Shown here piece by piece: positions 43,096 to 54,437 of a DNA stretch of 64,000 bases. Below the pieces are notes generated by a model. It was not told the DNA's origin and did not search any database. It saw only the letters and a list, made by a program, of their open reading frames with translations. The translations under genes and the position numbers were made by a program. This DNA comes from Oopsacas minuta (Eukaryota > Porifera > Hexactinellida > Lyssacinosida > Leucopsacidae), in the NCBI GenBank assembly GCA_024704765.1, contig JAKMXF010000321.1, positions 868,001 through 932,000 of the forward strand. The letters are read 5' to 3'. Position 1 is the first letter of the stretch; every line of letters starts with the position of its first letter.

Positions 43096-43348
43096 CAGTC
43101 CCGGCAAAAAGTCTGGAATATTTCATTATTTTTCAATTTTATTGAATTTACGCAGGAATGGCCTGATAATATTATTTACTAATTACTTCCTATTATTATT
43201 GATGACAATATTAGCCTACCTTAATATAGTAATTCATTCCACTATCGGTTGAGAAAAACGTTCTCAAATAATAATGTTGTAACCTTTTGTTCCAATACTA
43301 GAATATTCGCATTTTATCAACAATATTCCAGACTTTTTGCCGGGACTG
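43096..43348. mobile_element. Tc1/mariner-type MITE
   Basis: A 253-bp non-coding element with near-perfect terminal inverted repeats of about 28 bp beginning CAGTCCCGGCAAAAAGTC and flanked by TA on both sides (43094-43095 and 43349-43350). TA duplication, short length and lack of coding sequence are the hallmarks of a Tc1/mariner-derived MITE. Confidence 0.9.
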
Positions 43349-43379
43349 TATATCATATAAAACTTTTAAATGGTAAAAT

Positions 43380-43693
43380 ATACAGAAGAGATTGATAATT
43401 TTCTATTTGCAATCCTATTTACTAATCTCTTTTTGTAATTTAAAGTTGTGAATTAACCAAGGTTGCATTAACAGAATATTACCAATATTCGGTTGGGCAA
43501 ACCAATTAATATCAGTATGTTGGGTTACTATTCATGAATACAGATATTCGTTTCGATCGGGTTCAACCTTGGAATTAACCAATCATATAACTAACCAGAA
43601 TACATACATAATACACTATATCGTAAACAGAATGTAAATTAATTAATTCATCAAGAATAGGGTCTGGACTTCGTTAGAAGAGTCAATCATATT
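43380..43693 (-). pseudogene. 7TM-family pseudogene 3, N-terminal fragment
   Basis: Minus-strand sequence corresponds to the first about 65 codons of the 7TM gene at 55582-56733, starting ATGATTGACTCTTCTAACG. Small deletions shift the frame within the first ten codons. It ends within the first inner loop; the rest of the gene is missing. It is interrupted by the 113-bp insertion at 43459-43571. Confidence 0.85.
43459..43571. mobile_element. Short MITE inserted in a 7TM pseudogene
   Basis: The insertion begins AAGGTTG and ends CAACCTT(G), and is flanked by a repeated GAATTAACC (43450-43458 and 43572-43580), an 8-9 bp target-site duplication compatible with hAT-type insertion. Removing it restores alignment with the 7TM gene at 55582. 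A related, diverged sequence lies at about 25010-25065. Confidence 0.85.
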
Positions 43694-44382
43694 TGGTAAA
43701 AATATTGTTAATATTGTTTAATAATTACCGAGTATTTATACTATAAATGAAGCATGGATAATATTTCATGAGATTTTATATTGAAACAATTGCTTTAGCG
43801 GCATAACATCATATTTAATTACTAATTTTGTTGACTATTGCATCATTGGAATCAGCGTACGCCATTACCCAAGTATAATCATTGGCTATTTACTAAGTAT
43901 ATGTTTAATATATTTTCATAAATACAGTCAACAGGTATCTCGAATGCCGGTTAACTCGAACGAATTTAATTAAAATATAGATCATTACTATATAGAACTT
44001 ATCAAAGGATAGTAAATTTCCTGGGGAATGGCTACCCTAAAGCAGAGTTTCTCAAATTCACAAGGAATAAGGCCATGTCGAGTAGGTCATAACCACATCC
44101 AAGTCGAATTGGTTCAGGTTTTGCCATACTTGTTTAGAAACCCTGCTCTAAAGCCAAATCTGATTAATACAGTCATTTTCATGGATGTACTCCTATCTGA
44201 TATTTCAAGTGCATCCCTGGCTGTTACAATCGTAAGACATAATTGCTTACTTGAGCACTACACATTGTCTTTCTAGTGAAAATGGTCAAACAAATTAAGT
44301 AAATTAATCAATAATATAATAAGCATAAAATAACAATCTATGAATGAGATTCATTAGAAAGAAATTAGTATTATTATTATTA
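43694..44382. other. Spacer upstream of/around the GIMAP gene
   Basis: About 43925-43990 (ACAGTCAACAGGTATCTCGAATG ... GTTAACTCGAACGAA, read in parts) looks like a pogo-type terminus. No exon is supported; the 82-codon plus-strand frame at 44028 lacks coding character. Confidence 0.4.
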
Positions 44383-45498
44383 TTATTGCATCATAGCCCT
44401 TAGGACATATCTTCCAAAGAGTGCTACAACAGTAGCTACATTAGCAAAAGTTAAGAATTTCCATTTGTACTTCTCCCAAAAAGTGTTGACATTAGTAGAC
44501 ATCTCACTTTGTATATTCTTGATTTCCTTCTGGGCGTCCTTCTGTCTATTTTCAGTATTTTTACACTTGGTCTCATCTTCACTTATCTGTTGTCGCAAAG
44601 TGACCATTTCTTGAGTAAACCCTTCCTGACCAGACAAGCTATCCTGCATTTCATCTAGCTTTTTAGTTCGTTGCGAACTATCAATTTTACACATTTCTAA
44701 TTGAAATTTGAGTATTTCAACTTCATCCAACAATGATTTTTCCTTCATAATAAGTTTATGGCATTGGACATAAAGGTCCTTGCCTTTGATCATTAAGTCG
44801 CAATTAAAACGGATTGATTTATTCATTGAATTAATAACGCTTATGTGATCTACTAGCTCGATTACTTTTTTCTCCCAATACTCATTGCTCTGTGAGTATT
44901 CTGGGGACATTAACTCTATTTTCATATAACGCTTATCTACTCGTTTATATATATCAATGAATATTTCAGAGCATCCAGGACTGTCAATGTAGGATTGCAA
45001 AAAAGACTCACTGGATTCGTTTTGAGAATCTGTCATCTTAGCTTCATGAGTGAAGACGATGAATGAATACTTCCAAAACGTATCTCCAAGAGTGTTAAGG
45101 ATGTGGATTGCTTGTTGGTGTCTCTTATCAGAAAACCTATCACTTCCGTTTATCACAAACACAATTGCATCCAATCCATCACGAGCTAACATCCCTGCTC
45201 TACAGATCTCACTCAATACTTTGGATGTTTCCTTGTCTATGTCTACAAATCCTGGACAGTCAATCACTTTAAATATCTTTTCATTAAATTCGAAGAAATA
45301 GCTTTTCGTAATATTGGTAACAGATTTCATACTGGATTTAGCCTCAAAAAATTGGCTTTTTACAAGAAAGTTACAAAGAGTACTTTTACCAGCTCCAGTT
45401 GCCCCGATAAATAGTAATGAAATGTCATAATTGGATGGCTTCTCTATCTCAAAATAATCTTCATATTCAATGTCTGGACTTGGTCCTGAAGTTGCCAT
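44383..45498 (-). CDS. GIMAP/AIG1-like GTPase with C-terminal membrane anchor
   Basis: An intact single-exon protein of 371 aa. The N-terminal GTPase domain has a P-loop GATGAGKST (32-40) and a G3 box DCPGF (80-84). A loop at about 152-156 (FTHEA) sits where AIG1-type GTPases have their divergent G4. A coiled coil follows (about 250-340), then a hydrophobic helix near 348-366 (FLTFANVATVVALFGRYV), suggesting tail anchoring in an organelle or ER membrane. AIG1/GIMAP GTPases act as membrane scaffolds in immunity and stress. The ATG directly follows an acceptor-like GATTGTAG. Confidence 0.88.
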   Translation of the reverse strand: MATSGPSPDIEYEDYFEIEKPSNYDISLLFIGATGAGKSTLCNFLVKSQFFEAKSSMKSVTNITKSYFFEFNEKIFKVIDCPGFVDIDKETSKVLSEICRAGMLARDGLDAIVFVINGSDRFSDKRHQQAIHILNTLGDTFWKYSFIVFTHEAKMTDSQNESSESFLQSYIDSPGCSEIFIDIYKRVDKRYMKIELMSPEYSQSNEYWEKKVIELVDHISVINSMNKSIRFNCDLMIKGKDLYVQCHKLIMKEKSLLDEVEILKFQLEMCKIDSSQRTKKLDEMQDSLSGQEGFTQEMVTLRQQISEDETKCKNTENRQKDAQKEIKNIQSEMSTNVNTFWEKYKWKFLTFANVATVVALFGRYVLRAMMQ

Positions 45499-46159
45499 CT
45501 ACAATCTAATAAGTTCTATCAATACACAATAAACTTATCATTCATATACATCTATAACTCTCCTTTTCATAGAAATTTAGTTTACTTATTATTTTTATAG
45601 TAAGTAGTTTACAAAGCGAGTCAAAATATTTATGCGGGTTTCTAGCGGGCCGAATAATTCAGTTGCGGGCCGCGTACAACTCTGGTTCCTATAAGCGATA
45701 TCCATTGTATGCGACATGTCGGTTATAAGAACATTATATGCAATTCCCGACTATGTTCTCATGACAGGCATCCACTGTAGTAGATCAGTATTCGCAGACC
45801 TTGAGGGTAATTCTCATAGATTATAAAGTAGAAATCGTTTGAGCCAAAATCTTTTACGCCTGAACTCAAATTCATTTGAAAATCTTATCCCATAGGCGTA
45901 TGCAGCGTTCCAATATAATACCCTGCCTATTATCCGAATGTTCGTCATATCCGAAAGGGGATTGCATCAACTTTACAGCCAAAAAGCTCTAAAAATTTAG
46001 GTGATATAATACCGGGTAGCCCAAAAAAAACAGGCCCCATGACATTTACCGCAATTGTACATAATATTTATTTATAGACTAATGATAGTTCACTGTTAAT
46101 AATCTTAGTAGGTATATAAGTGATGTGCAAAATAATTGCATTCAAGCTTAAATATATTC
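45499..46159. repeat. Dispersed repeat copies
   Basis: About 45685-45785 matches 40870-40985, and about 45785-45900 matches two parts of 38028-38485. These are old non-coding mobile elements, adjacent or nested. No gene is supported. Confidence 0.65.
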
Positions 46160-46393
46160 CTGTCTCTTATACACATCTTAGCTTTGCACAATCAAACTGT
46201 CCGAATTCAACTGCATTATTTAATGGAGAAAATCCTGGTATGTTCTTTCCAATGAAATTTGGGTTAGCCTTAGCTCCTAGTAATACCTCTAAAACGCTTA
46301 TATTCCCTTTCTTAGCGGCGAGCTTAAGAGGCGGGAAGCCTTTTCTATTCANATTACACCTGGAATTAAGAGTGAGATGTGTATAAGAGACAG
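46160..46393. other. Sequencing-library artefact bounded by Nextera mosaic ends
   Basis: The 19-bp transposase mosaic end CTGTCTCTTATACACATCT lies at 46160-46178 and its exact reverse complement at 46375-46393. Between them, 46179-46351 copies TRP exon sequence 36277-36449 with one mismatch. An N is at 46352, and 46353-46374 is identical to 53171-53192 in the small membrane-protein gene. This is a chimeric adaptor-bounded read built into the assembly, not biology. The apparent reading frame across it should not be annotated. Confidence 0.98.
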
Positions 46394-49227
46394 ATTATAA
46401 TCTATAGGAAAGGCAAAGAACCTACATGAATGAGTGAATATACCCTTCAGTGAATTATAATAAATAAAAATGAACCGCTTTTAGCATATTCTAAGTATTC
46501 CTTTGCAAGTTAGAGATGGTTATCTGCCATGCGTGTTGGAACAAACTCATAACATCATAAAAAGAATGAATTATAATGGGCTGTTGATAAATTATATTAT
46601 TCATCATGCGAATTATTTGCATTTGCATAGTTTTAAATATTTTAAAATCGATTGTGTATACTTTTTCTTGCATGTTAATGTAGTATGACTTTTTCATAGT
46701 TGAAAAAGTAACAATTGATTTTTCTATCTGAGTGATAAAAAGCAAATCAATAGTGTGGATCATATCCAAGTAGACAGATCTAACCAATCTCTATAAATAT
46801 AAATATTTTATTTCGATATCAGAAATACAACTGCATATCATTTCAAACTTATATTTTTCACGATTGTCGCAATTTTCATGGCTACTCCCGTATTTAGACC
46901 TGTAATGATGCCTACATCTTTTTCCGTTCGTCGAAAATGAGAGTGGGCGGCAACAACGCCAGCGCCACCACCACCACCGTTGAGTGTAAATATCTAGGCA
47001 AATTTACGTAGATACTGGCTCCAAACGGCTACAAAGGGAGTTGATCTTACAAAATAATTCAATAATATATATATGCCATATACGTATATTTGTGAATTAC
47101 ACTGTTCTAAACATATCTATATCATAATACTCAAAGGGGCCGTCAATTTGGAGAATAATGGATACCTTGAGGCGCAATGCGACGAGCCAAAGGCTCGTTA
47201 ATATGTAATTCAGTAGGGAAACCGGAATTTGTCCTAACTGAGTATGGAAATTGTCCTAAACTCCAAGTACTGGAATTGTTGTGAAGAAATTTCCCTAAGA
47301 TTAGTGTCTATCTTTTCCCAGGAATTTTTGTCCACCACGAGTTGTTGGCGGGCGTATCTTAATGCTAGATTGGCGTGGGTGGAAGGATTTTTCTCGAATT
47401 AGCTAACAATCCAGCTTAAATTGTTTGTGCATTTATAGTCACTATTACGATTGTTGTGAAAAATTTTCCCTTTGATTATTATTTATACTTGCCCTAACTG
47501 AGCCCGGACTACTTAGCTACTCCCTGGTTGTTGGCGGGTATTTAACTTGAAAAATAGTTTAGGACAAATTCCAGCAACCCATGCAGTAGAATGGGTCCTG
47601 GTTAGTACGCATATAAGCAGAAGGCAAAAGAAACTTCACTTGTATCAACAAATGAGTAAATATTGAATATTGATGATACGGCGTACTTATATACCGACCG
47701 CCGGTATTATCGGCTAGCCGTTGTATAAGTGAATCTCACCGTTATATAAGTATTTGACGCTGTACTAGTACTAAAGTGAATCTCACTTTTAGTATTAAAT
47801 AATTCAATTTCAACTATCTGTACATATTCACAGTGAATTTGATATGTAACAAGTTAAATGGAAGTGCTATAAATAATTCAAACTAGTCCAAAGATATTTA
47901 CTAAGTGATGACAGAATAATACGAAAATAATTATGAATGTGATTACTTCACATAGTTATTTCTCGACTATTTACCAGTGACAGAAATGTCGACAAACATC
48001 AAGGGGAAACCTTAATTGAAGATCTTGAGTATAGGCCATCATGTTCCCATGATCATGTGAACCAAGTTAGTCAATCGAAATTTCCACAGATTGTGCTAGA
48101 TTGTGAGTACTTAGAATAGGACGAATTACTATATTCCTCGTTGATCAGTTCACCCAATACAACCGATACTTTCCAATACCCTTGTACTACGCACCTTCTA
48201 ATTCCCCTCATAGTATAGATGAGGACATTATAGAACAGTCATAATTCCGATGTATATACCAACAGGGCCTTGGGAGTCGCCAGAGTTAGCTAAGTTGCAA
48301 CTTAATGATTGGACAGAAAACATAAACATAGGTGGAGGATAGTGTTCTTTAGTATGGCCATCCAATTACCAACCTTCTTCGAAAAAAGGTAAACAAAAGT
48401 CAGTAAGTTGTTATAGAGCCATGAAATCAAAGACTTCTGGGGAATACGAAATAAAATTTCCCAGCAAAGTAATTGTCCATACAACATTCGAATTGAAGTG
48501 TGTATGTAAGGCTGGGCATTCACTATAGCTCAGTGCTTGCAATATTCTATAGAAAGTATACTGATGAATACCGCGATTCTGTTTAATAAGTTAGATATAT
48601 GTATGAAGACTATGTACAGGTATGATATAATTATCACATTATTCAATCTATACTATTAATAGCTATATGATTATTTTGATAGATACGATGGTATTGATAT
48701 GATTCAACTAGCTTATTACACAATCGCTAGACTATGGAAAAATAATTAGCGACACAATAAACACGATTTGCGTGACGTCATAAACCAGAGAACATTTGAC
48801 AAGCGAATAACTCAGTAACCATAACAGTTAAAACGCAATTAATCTAAGAATATATGTCACCGTCCAATTGGGGTATTTTGCGGCGCCAAATTAGGTAAGG
48901 TTATTCTTATACAATATTGAGATTAAATATTATGGTTTACTAAAAACCAATATTTTATATGAAAGATATTTGGTATGGTCTGCTAAAAAACCAGAATTAT
49001 CAAATTCTGAAATTGTATGTTCTATCCAGAATTCACGACCTTAATTTTTCACTGCACATTTATTTAATCAAATAGAGTCAAATAGTTCTTACTTATACTA
49101 TGTTAAATAAATTTTATTAATGAGATGGGTGTAGCTGCTTTTTTTAACTAAAGCCGTAATTTCCGGCTCTGTGTTTGCGAGTGCACAACGAATATCATCT
49201 ACCTTGAATTTGTATCTACTGCTAGTT
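46394..49227. other. Long gene-less region
   Basis: No credible gene. About 47190-47600 holds a diverged tandem duplication: ATTGTTGTGAAGAAATTTCCC/ATTGTTGTGAAAAATTTTCCC and GTTGTTGGCGGG recur about 180 bp apart, with GGAATTTGTCCTA at both ends in opposite orientation, suggesting a mobile element. A small inverted repeat (AGTACTAAA...TTTAGTAT) lies near 47770-47800. The open frames at 46491-46787 and 48302-48523 lack coding character. Confidence 0.5.
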
Positions 49228-50545
49228 TTAATTCGTAACAGAGTTGAAAACCTGACTCATAAAGGTAAGTATTAGGGAAAGGCAACAGATTACGATACTT
49301 TTGGTTAGAGTAGGATAGGAATCCTCCATTGAGCACCAAAAGGAACTCAATACCTCTCTTTCAAATAGTTCTCTGGCAGATACATCATGAATGAGATCTA
49401 TCAATCTATCCTGTGCCCGATCATCTTTGTCTGGGATTGCTTGGAGAGATGTAGTAAAAGGATTTCTCAATATTTTAAATCTGCTGAGCCCTTCCGCTCA
49501 GAATAGTAATGAGAAAATTCTTCGTCAAGTTCGTAAGGTGTTCAAAGATAATATTTTTTGAATCATTTTCCAATTAAGTAATATGTTTTCGAAATATTCG
49601 GACAATTTTTCAAACATACATATTTCCTGAGTCAATTTTTCTTTCCAATTTTGAAGTTTCATTTGGAAAGCTTTGAGTTTATCGCTCAAATCAAATGTGT
49701 TACTTTTGTTTCCCCTGAAGTGAGAGATTCAATGTATTGATGCGTTCAAATATACCCACGAGATGCACAAGAAACACAGCACTTCTTGGATCATTGATTT
49801 GTGCCAAAAATTCATGCTTGCCATGTTGATCAAGGAATATTTTCATCTCGGGAAGCAACTCTAAGACTCGTTTAAGGACGTTACCCTAGAAAGCCACCGT
49901 ACTTGTGTCTATGGAAAAGTAGAGTCTGATGAATACAATCATATCTTCGCAAAGTTCCCTGAAAAAGCGAGTGTGAACCGCGCTCGATTTGGTAAAATTG
50001 ACTACCTTAATGACTCATGTCATCACTGTCAAAATCTGTGGTCTCAGAGTTTTACAAGCTAGTGCTTGTCTATGGGTCATGCAATGAATACCTGTAACTT
50101 ATGGTGATCTATCCGTAACAAGATTTTGGAAACCAGAACGTAAGGCAAGCCTTGCTGGTGCACCGTTGGTCAAATTCCACACAAATTATTCCACTCAATT
50201 CCATTCGCTTGAAAAAAGTTATCAATCAATGCGAACACATCTTGTGCTTTCGTAGTTGCTTCAAGTTCGCGACATAGAAAAAACTCTTCCATGACTATTT
50301 CTCATATACATAACGAACGTAGACCAATAATTGTGAGCATGAAGAACAATTTACAAGTGCTATATTTTAACTGTTTAACAACTTGCATCAAAATATTGTT
50401 TGACATCTCAGAAATACGTCTATGACCAGTGTCGTTAGATAAGGGAATTGATAACTTCTTAGCATGCTCATCGCTCAAAAGGCAATTATTGTGTGATTCT
50501 TCTCTTTCTAATTAATTTCAAGACATAATTCTATTATAAATAATC
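49228..50545 (-). pseudogene. Decayed ZBED5/SCAND3-like hAT transposase
   Basis: Minus-strand translation in shifting frames gives ordered blocks of this domesticated-transposase family. First KKLSIPLSNDTGHRRISEMS, then a block around EEFFLCRELEATTKAQDVF, then ALRSGFQNL and IHCMTHRQALACKTLRP. Next come a block with FRELCEDM, then EMKIFLDQHGKHEFLAQI and LVHLVGIFERINTLNLS. It ends with MRNPFTTS and FWCSMEDSYPTLTKS. Several stops and frameshifts separate them. The BED zinc finger is not seen. It is a dead hAT-derived copy. Confidence 0.85.
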
Positions 50546-52971
50546 ACCTTACCAATATCGACACTGCTTTCAATTCTTCTTATTGGTAAGCTTACGTCAT
50601 GAATACTTTTGCAAAATAATTCAATGTATGTAAGTCTATGACTATTAAACAGTATCTACTGTAACATATAATAATAGATAAGTAATTGAATTATCTGGTT
50701 GCATAATTCTTCAATTGGATTGAATAGTTTCCAAATCAAACTGAACTCAGCACTCTCAAATAGTAGATCATTGAAATGTACAATTTTGTATATTTCATTG
50801 AAATTAGTATACTGAGTAAATAAGTCAAGTTTGTCAAATGTCAAGAATTCTGGTTTTCTCATTCTATTATCAGGATATGATCGAGGGATATGATTATATC
50901 TTCAATAGGGGTTGCTGAATTCCAAATTTGTTCTTGAAGGCCCAAAGTGCACACAATGATAATTAAAAATAAATTTAGCTAATCCCCGAGAAATTCGATG
51001 TGTAAGGAGCATTTAGAACTAATGGGGACTAATGCTCCCAAGATGATAAAGAGATACAAGAACCCCAAAATGTTAATGATACATAGCATTGGCTGGTAAT
51101 ATAAGATAACGAAGCAACTCATTGTGATTTATGAATGTTTCATAATTAAATAGTTTGGGATAATTTATACATGAAATGGCGGGCCCAATGATTTCTCGAC
51201 CGCTACATAGTGCATCATGCTTGGAAGATTTTATGAACCGTCTGTTAAGTTGATGAACTATATTTTGAGGTCATAAATTTTTGATGGCCTTCGGAAAAGC
51301 TCATCAAATTTGAGGATAATTCTTTAAATGCAAAATCTTCCAAATAGCGCACAATTTTGGGTCGCAAATGTTAAGATCCGAATATATTCGTTGATTGGCC
51401 TATCATAATAACTTTCCTAATAACATACATTTGATACTTTGTATTTATTAGTTAACCAAAACATGATAAAACGTGTAAATATATTATGTGACAATAATAT
51501 TTGAATAACCATAATACATATTACGATAGTTATCATAAAATGCAAGTATAAGAAGGTGAATCTTATTTACAAATTTTGATGGATAAATGCATTGATGACC
51601 TACTGTTTGGATGCATCAAAATTGGTGATCTTTATGGGAAATCATCAACGACATCTATGAATTGTACAGTAGCTCCTCCAGGGTTGCCGTGGATATGGAT
51701 ATCTACATTCTGGTCATATCGCACAAAAATGAAACATTGTACAAGGAGGAGTGCTTTATTTGATAATTAGTAATAAATACTATCTCTTTTCATGTAATCG
51801 TTGAAAATTTTACTGTTGACTATTCATAACAATACCATGTAACCCCATATATGTAAGTTCTCATTGATAATCAACTTCACAAATTTATCAATGGCGTTCC
51901 ATTATATCAGTCGCCATGTTAGTATTGGAGATTCTGAGATATAATTCTGCCAACTACATACTATATGTACCGAGATCTAACAACAAAATGAGAATATCAA
52001 ATTCTTACAGAATCAATATATTCACGTCCAAAAAGGGCCACCAAGCATACCCGGATTCTTAGAGACACTTGACATGTGAAGAAGTGATTCTCAACTGACT
52101 TTCGCGATTATTTGGCCTTAATAATTTGATATACTCCAGATTCAGATTGTTATCTCATAACGATAACATATGAGAAAAGATATTTTAGGATAATTATAGT
52201 TTCATTTCTATACATAATTAGCTTAATTCAATTGTTTGTAAAGCTTGCTCTTGTAATAATGGATAAGTATTTATTCTGTTTAATGTGGATAATTAAATCC
52301 TTTAAAGTTCTTTGTGTAAGAAACTTCAGGACCACCCTGAGAAGCTTAAAATGTATAAGTTGCAATTTGCAATCATAAGACATCTGAATTTTATTGAATA
52401 AATATTTCAGAACATCGTTAGTACATAGAATTTCGGAATAAAATAGATTAATTCGAGGTAAAGTGACGCATATTTCAACCAAGTCGGGAGAATGTCGACG
52501 AAATCAAATGGGTGGAAAGTATTAACTTAGGGAAATATGTACGTATTTTATCTCACCCTAGGACTCCTCACACTAGTCCCACAATTATGGGGAACATCTC
52601 ACCTTAGGGCCACGAGTCCAAATTGAGGGGGACACTGGTCCAAGCCAATAGCGCACTACTTATGTGATTATAAAATCCTAATATACTAGTGTGTTAACTA
52701 GAAACCCAAGAGCAAGGGTGAATATTTACCTCATAAAAATAGCGATTACAATCGTGAGATGAAGCAACGGGTGAAAAAGCGAGGTGGCAATTGCTTTCTT
52801 TGCCCAATGCTAGTTCCTCCTGGAAAGCAGTAGAATCACTACAGAGTAATTGAGCATATATTTAATATTGATGATGGCACATACATATACAAATAGTATG
52901 AAGTATTGTTGATATACAAACTAGATTACTGGGAAACAGAACCTTTTAAATGACATCAAAGAAATCAAGAC
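50546..52971. other. Gene-less region with a relic 7TM upstream flank
   Basis: About 52130-52210 (CAGATTCAGATTGTTATCTC ... TATTTTAGGATAATTATAGTTT) matches the sequence just upstream of the 7TM gene C (29895-29970), but no 7TM coding sequence follows, so it may mark a lost copy. Frames at 50656-50862, 51576-51770 and 52228-52482 have no supporting features. A fragment near 51717 matches the dispersed repeat of 28860. Confidence 0.5.
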
Positions 52972-53274
52972 TTAATCATCAAGACACTTAGTAAGGGGAC
53001 CTTCTAATCCATATTTACTAGGCGGTTCTGCAAGCACTTGAGCACAACATACAATAAAACATAAATATACAAAAAAAGCAATGACAAGAGTAAAAAGTCC
53101 TGAGGAGGCAAATACAGCACCAATTAGAAGTAATGTAAGCCCTGTGGTAGAACCATCATTGGTAAACATTATTACACCTGGAATTAAGAGTGCTATTCCA
53201 ACGATAAAGAACAAAATGCCAGTTATAACCTGTACAGCCAAAGATATTTTGTTCTTTCTGTGAATTTTCACCAT
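52972..53274 (-). CDS. Small two-span membrane protein, unknown
   Basis: A 100-aa frame with a basic N-terminus (MVKIHRKNK), two strongly hydrophobic spans (about 11-36 and 44-77, the second long) and a short tail ending CLDD. Composition and compactness make a real gene likely. No family is recognised. It resembles many small eukaryotic membrane proteins, so no function is proposed. A 22-bp piece of it (53171-53192) also appears in the library artefact at 46353-46374. Confidence 0.6.
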   Translation of the reverse strand: MVKIHRKNKISLAVQVITGILFFIVGIALLIPGVIMFTNDGSTTGLTLLLIGAVFASSGLFTLVIAFFVYLCFIVCCAQVLAEPPSKYGLEGPLTKCLDD

Positions 53275-53779
53275 TTTTTAGTAATGTGTTTCTCTTCTTA
53301 TTAATTTCATTGGATTAATTCGAGTATTTATAATAAATAATTATATTACATCTATCGACACTGCTTTCTAATTTATTCATGGATAAGCTCACGTCAATAA
53401 AATGTTTACAAAATAATCAACTAAAGAGAATTGTACCTAAATTGATAATCTATCGCTTAATATCATTTTATATAATTGATTTCACTGAAAGCACACGTAA
53501 TACTTCTTAATAATTGTATTTAATCTTTTTCAGATAATCTGAATTCAGTACTCTTCAAAATGATTGAATATGTAATACTATAACACGCATAATCCCATAT
53601 GTCGATTTTCTAATTATACAAACTTAAGAGTTAAGACTAATTTGTAATATCGTTCATTTTGTGATTACGTATATAGAAATCAATACAGTTTACTTCAAAT
53701 AGTTGAATGAGATATATTCAGCAGTAAATTGTTACTGATTGTATAGGAATATTATACCATAGAGGAAATCTGATATATT
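53275..53779. other. AT-rich spacer
   Basis: Nothing beyond AT-rich spacer could be supported here. A patch near 53350-53400 resembles 50560-50620 (ATCGACACTGCTTTC ... TAAGCTCACGTCA), a minor dispersed repeat. Confidence 0.4.
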
Positions 53780-54151
53780 CAGGCTTGCCGTGGAGGAGAA
53801 AAATCCCATCCATATCCATATCCATATCCATATCCATGTCATTTTTGCGTGGATATCCATGGATATTTATCAATAATCTAATATAACCTGTCTCTAACAG
53901 TAACCCAAGACTGACTAGTAGTGACCGTTATGTACAGGTAACCGCTATGCAGAGGTTGATTAATGTATTAAATGCTATACTAAATCTCTAGATATTATGT
54001 AAACTATCATTCATAAACTAAAAACCCTCAATATCACTACAATCCTCAAATGATAGTGGTATTGATTCATTATTGATGGCCTTTCTACTTCCATGGATAT
54101 GACCAAAACCTAGATATCCATCCATGGATATCCATATCCACGGCAAGCCTG
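53780..54151. mobile_element. hAT-type MITE with intact 8-bp target duplication
   Basis: A 372-bp non-coding element with 15-bp perfect terminal inverted repeats (CAGGCTTGCCGTGGA / TCCACGGCAAGCCTG). Perfect target-site duplication GATATATT lies at 53772-53779 and 54152-54159. Subterminal sequence is rich in ATCCATATCCAT units in both orientations, typical of hAT subterminal transposase-binding repeats. The internal GTGACCGTTATGTACAGG phrase resembles 41580-41890. Confidence 0.95.
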
Positions 54152-54240
54152 GATATATTGGTCCTGAAATACGTATTAATTTCACTATTAACTATAGGAT
54201 ACACTATGCAATTATATTCACTATATAGGAACATATTTCT

Positions 54241-54437
54241 TGGTCCCAATCAGACATGGGGTCAAATACATATATTCGTATTCGAGCGTATTTAAATACA
54301 TTTTTTCAAGTATTTGTATTTTATTTGACTCCTACCTTTCAAAATGAGAATATTTGTTCTGCATTTGCAACAATATTGAGGCATAGTATTCTATACACTA
54401 AAGCAATGGTACTGATTGATTGACTGGGACCAGGGAT
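54241..54437. mobile_element. Possible small MITE
   Basis: Partial terminal inverted repeats (TTGGTCCCAATCA against the reverse complement of TGATTGACTGGGACCA) bound about 200 bp with a GGGGTCAAATACATATATTC patch often seen in hAT-derived MITEs. A target duplication was not verified. Confidence 0.45.

Noticed and set aside
46120-46386. Open frame across the adaptor-bounded segment
   Set aside because: It is antisense TRP exon sequence joined to adaptor and an N; an assembly artefact.
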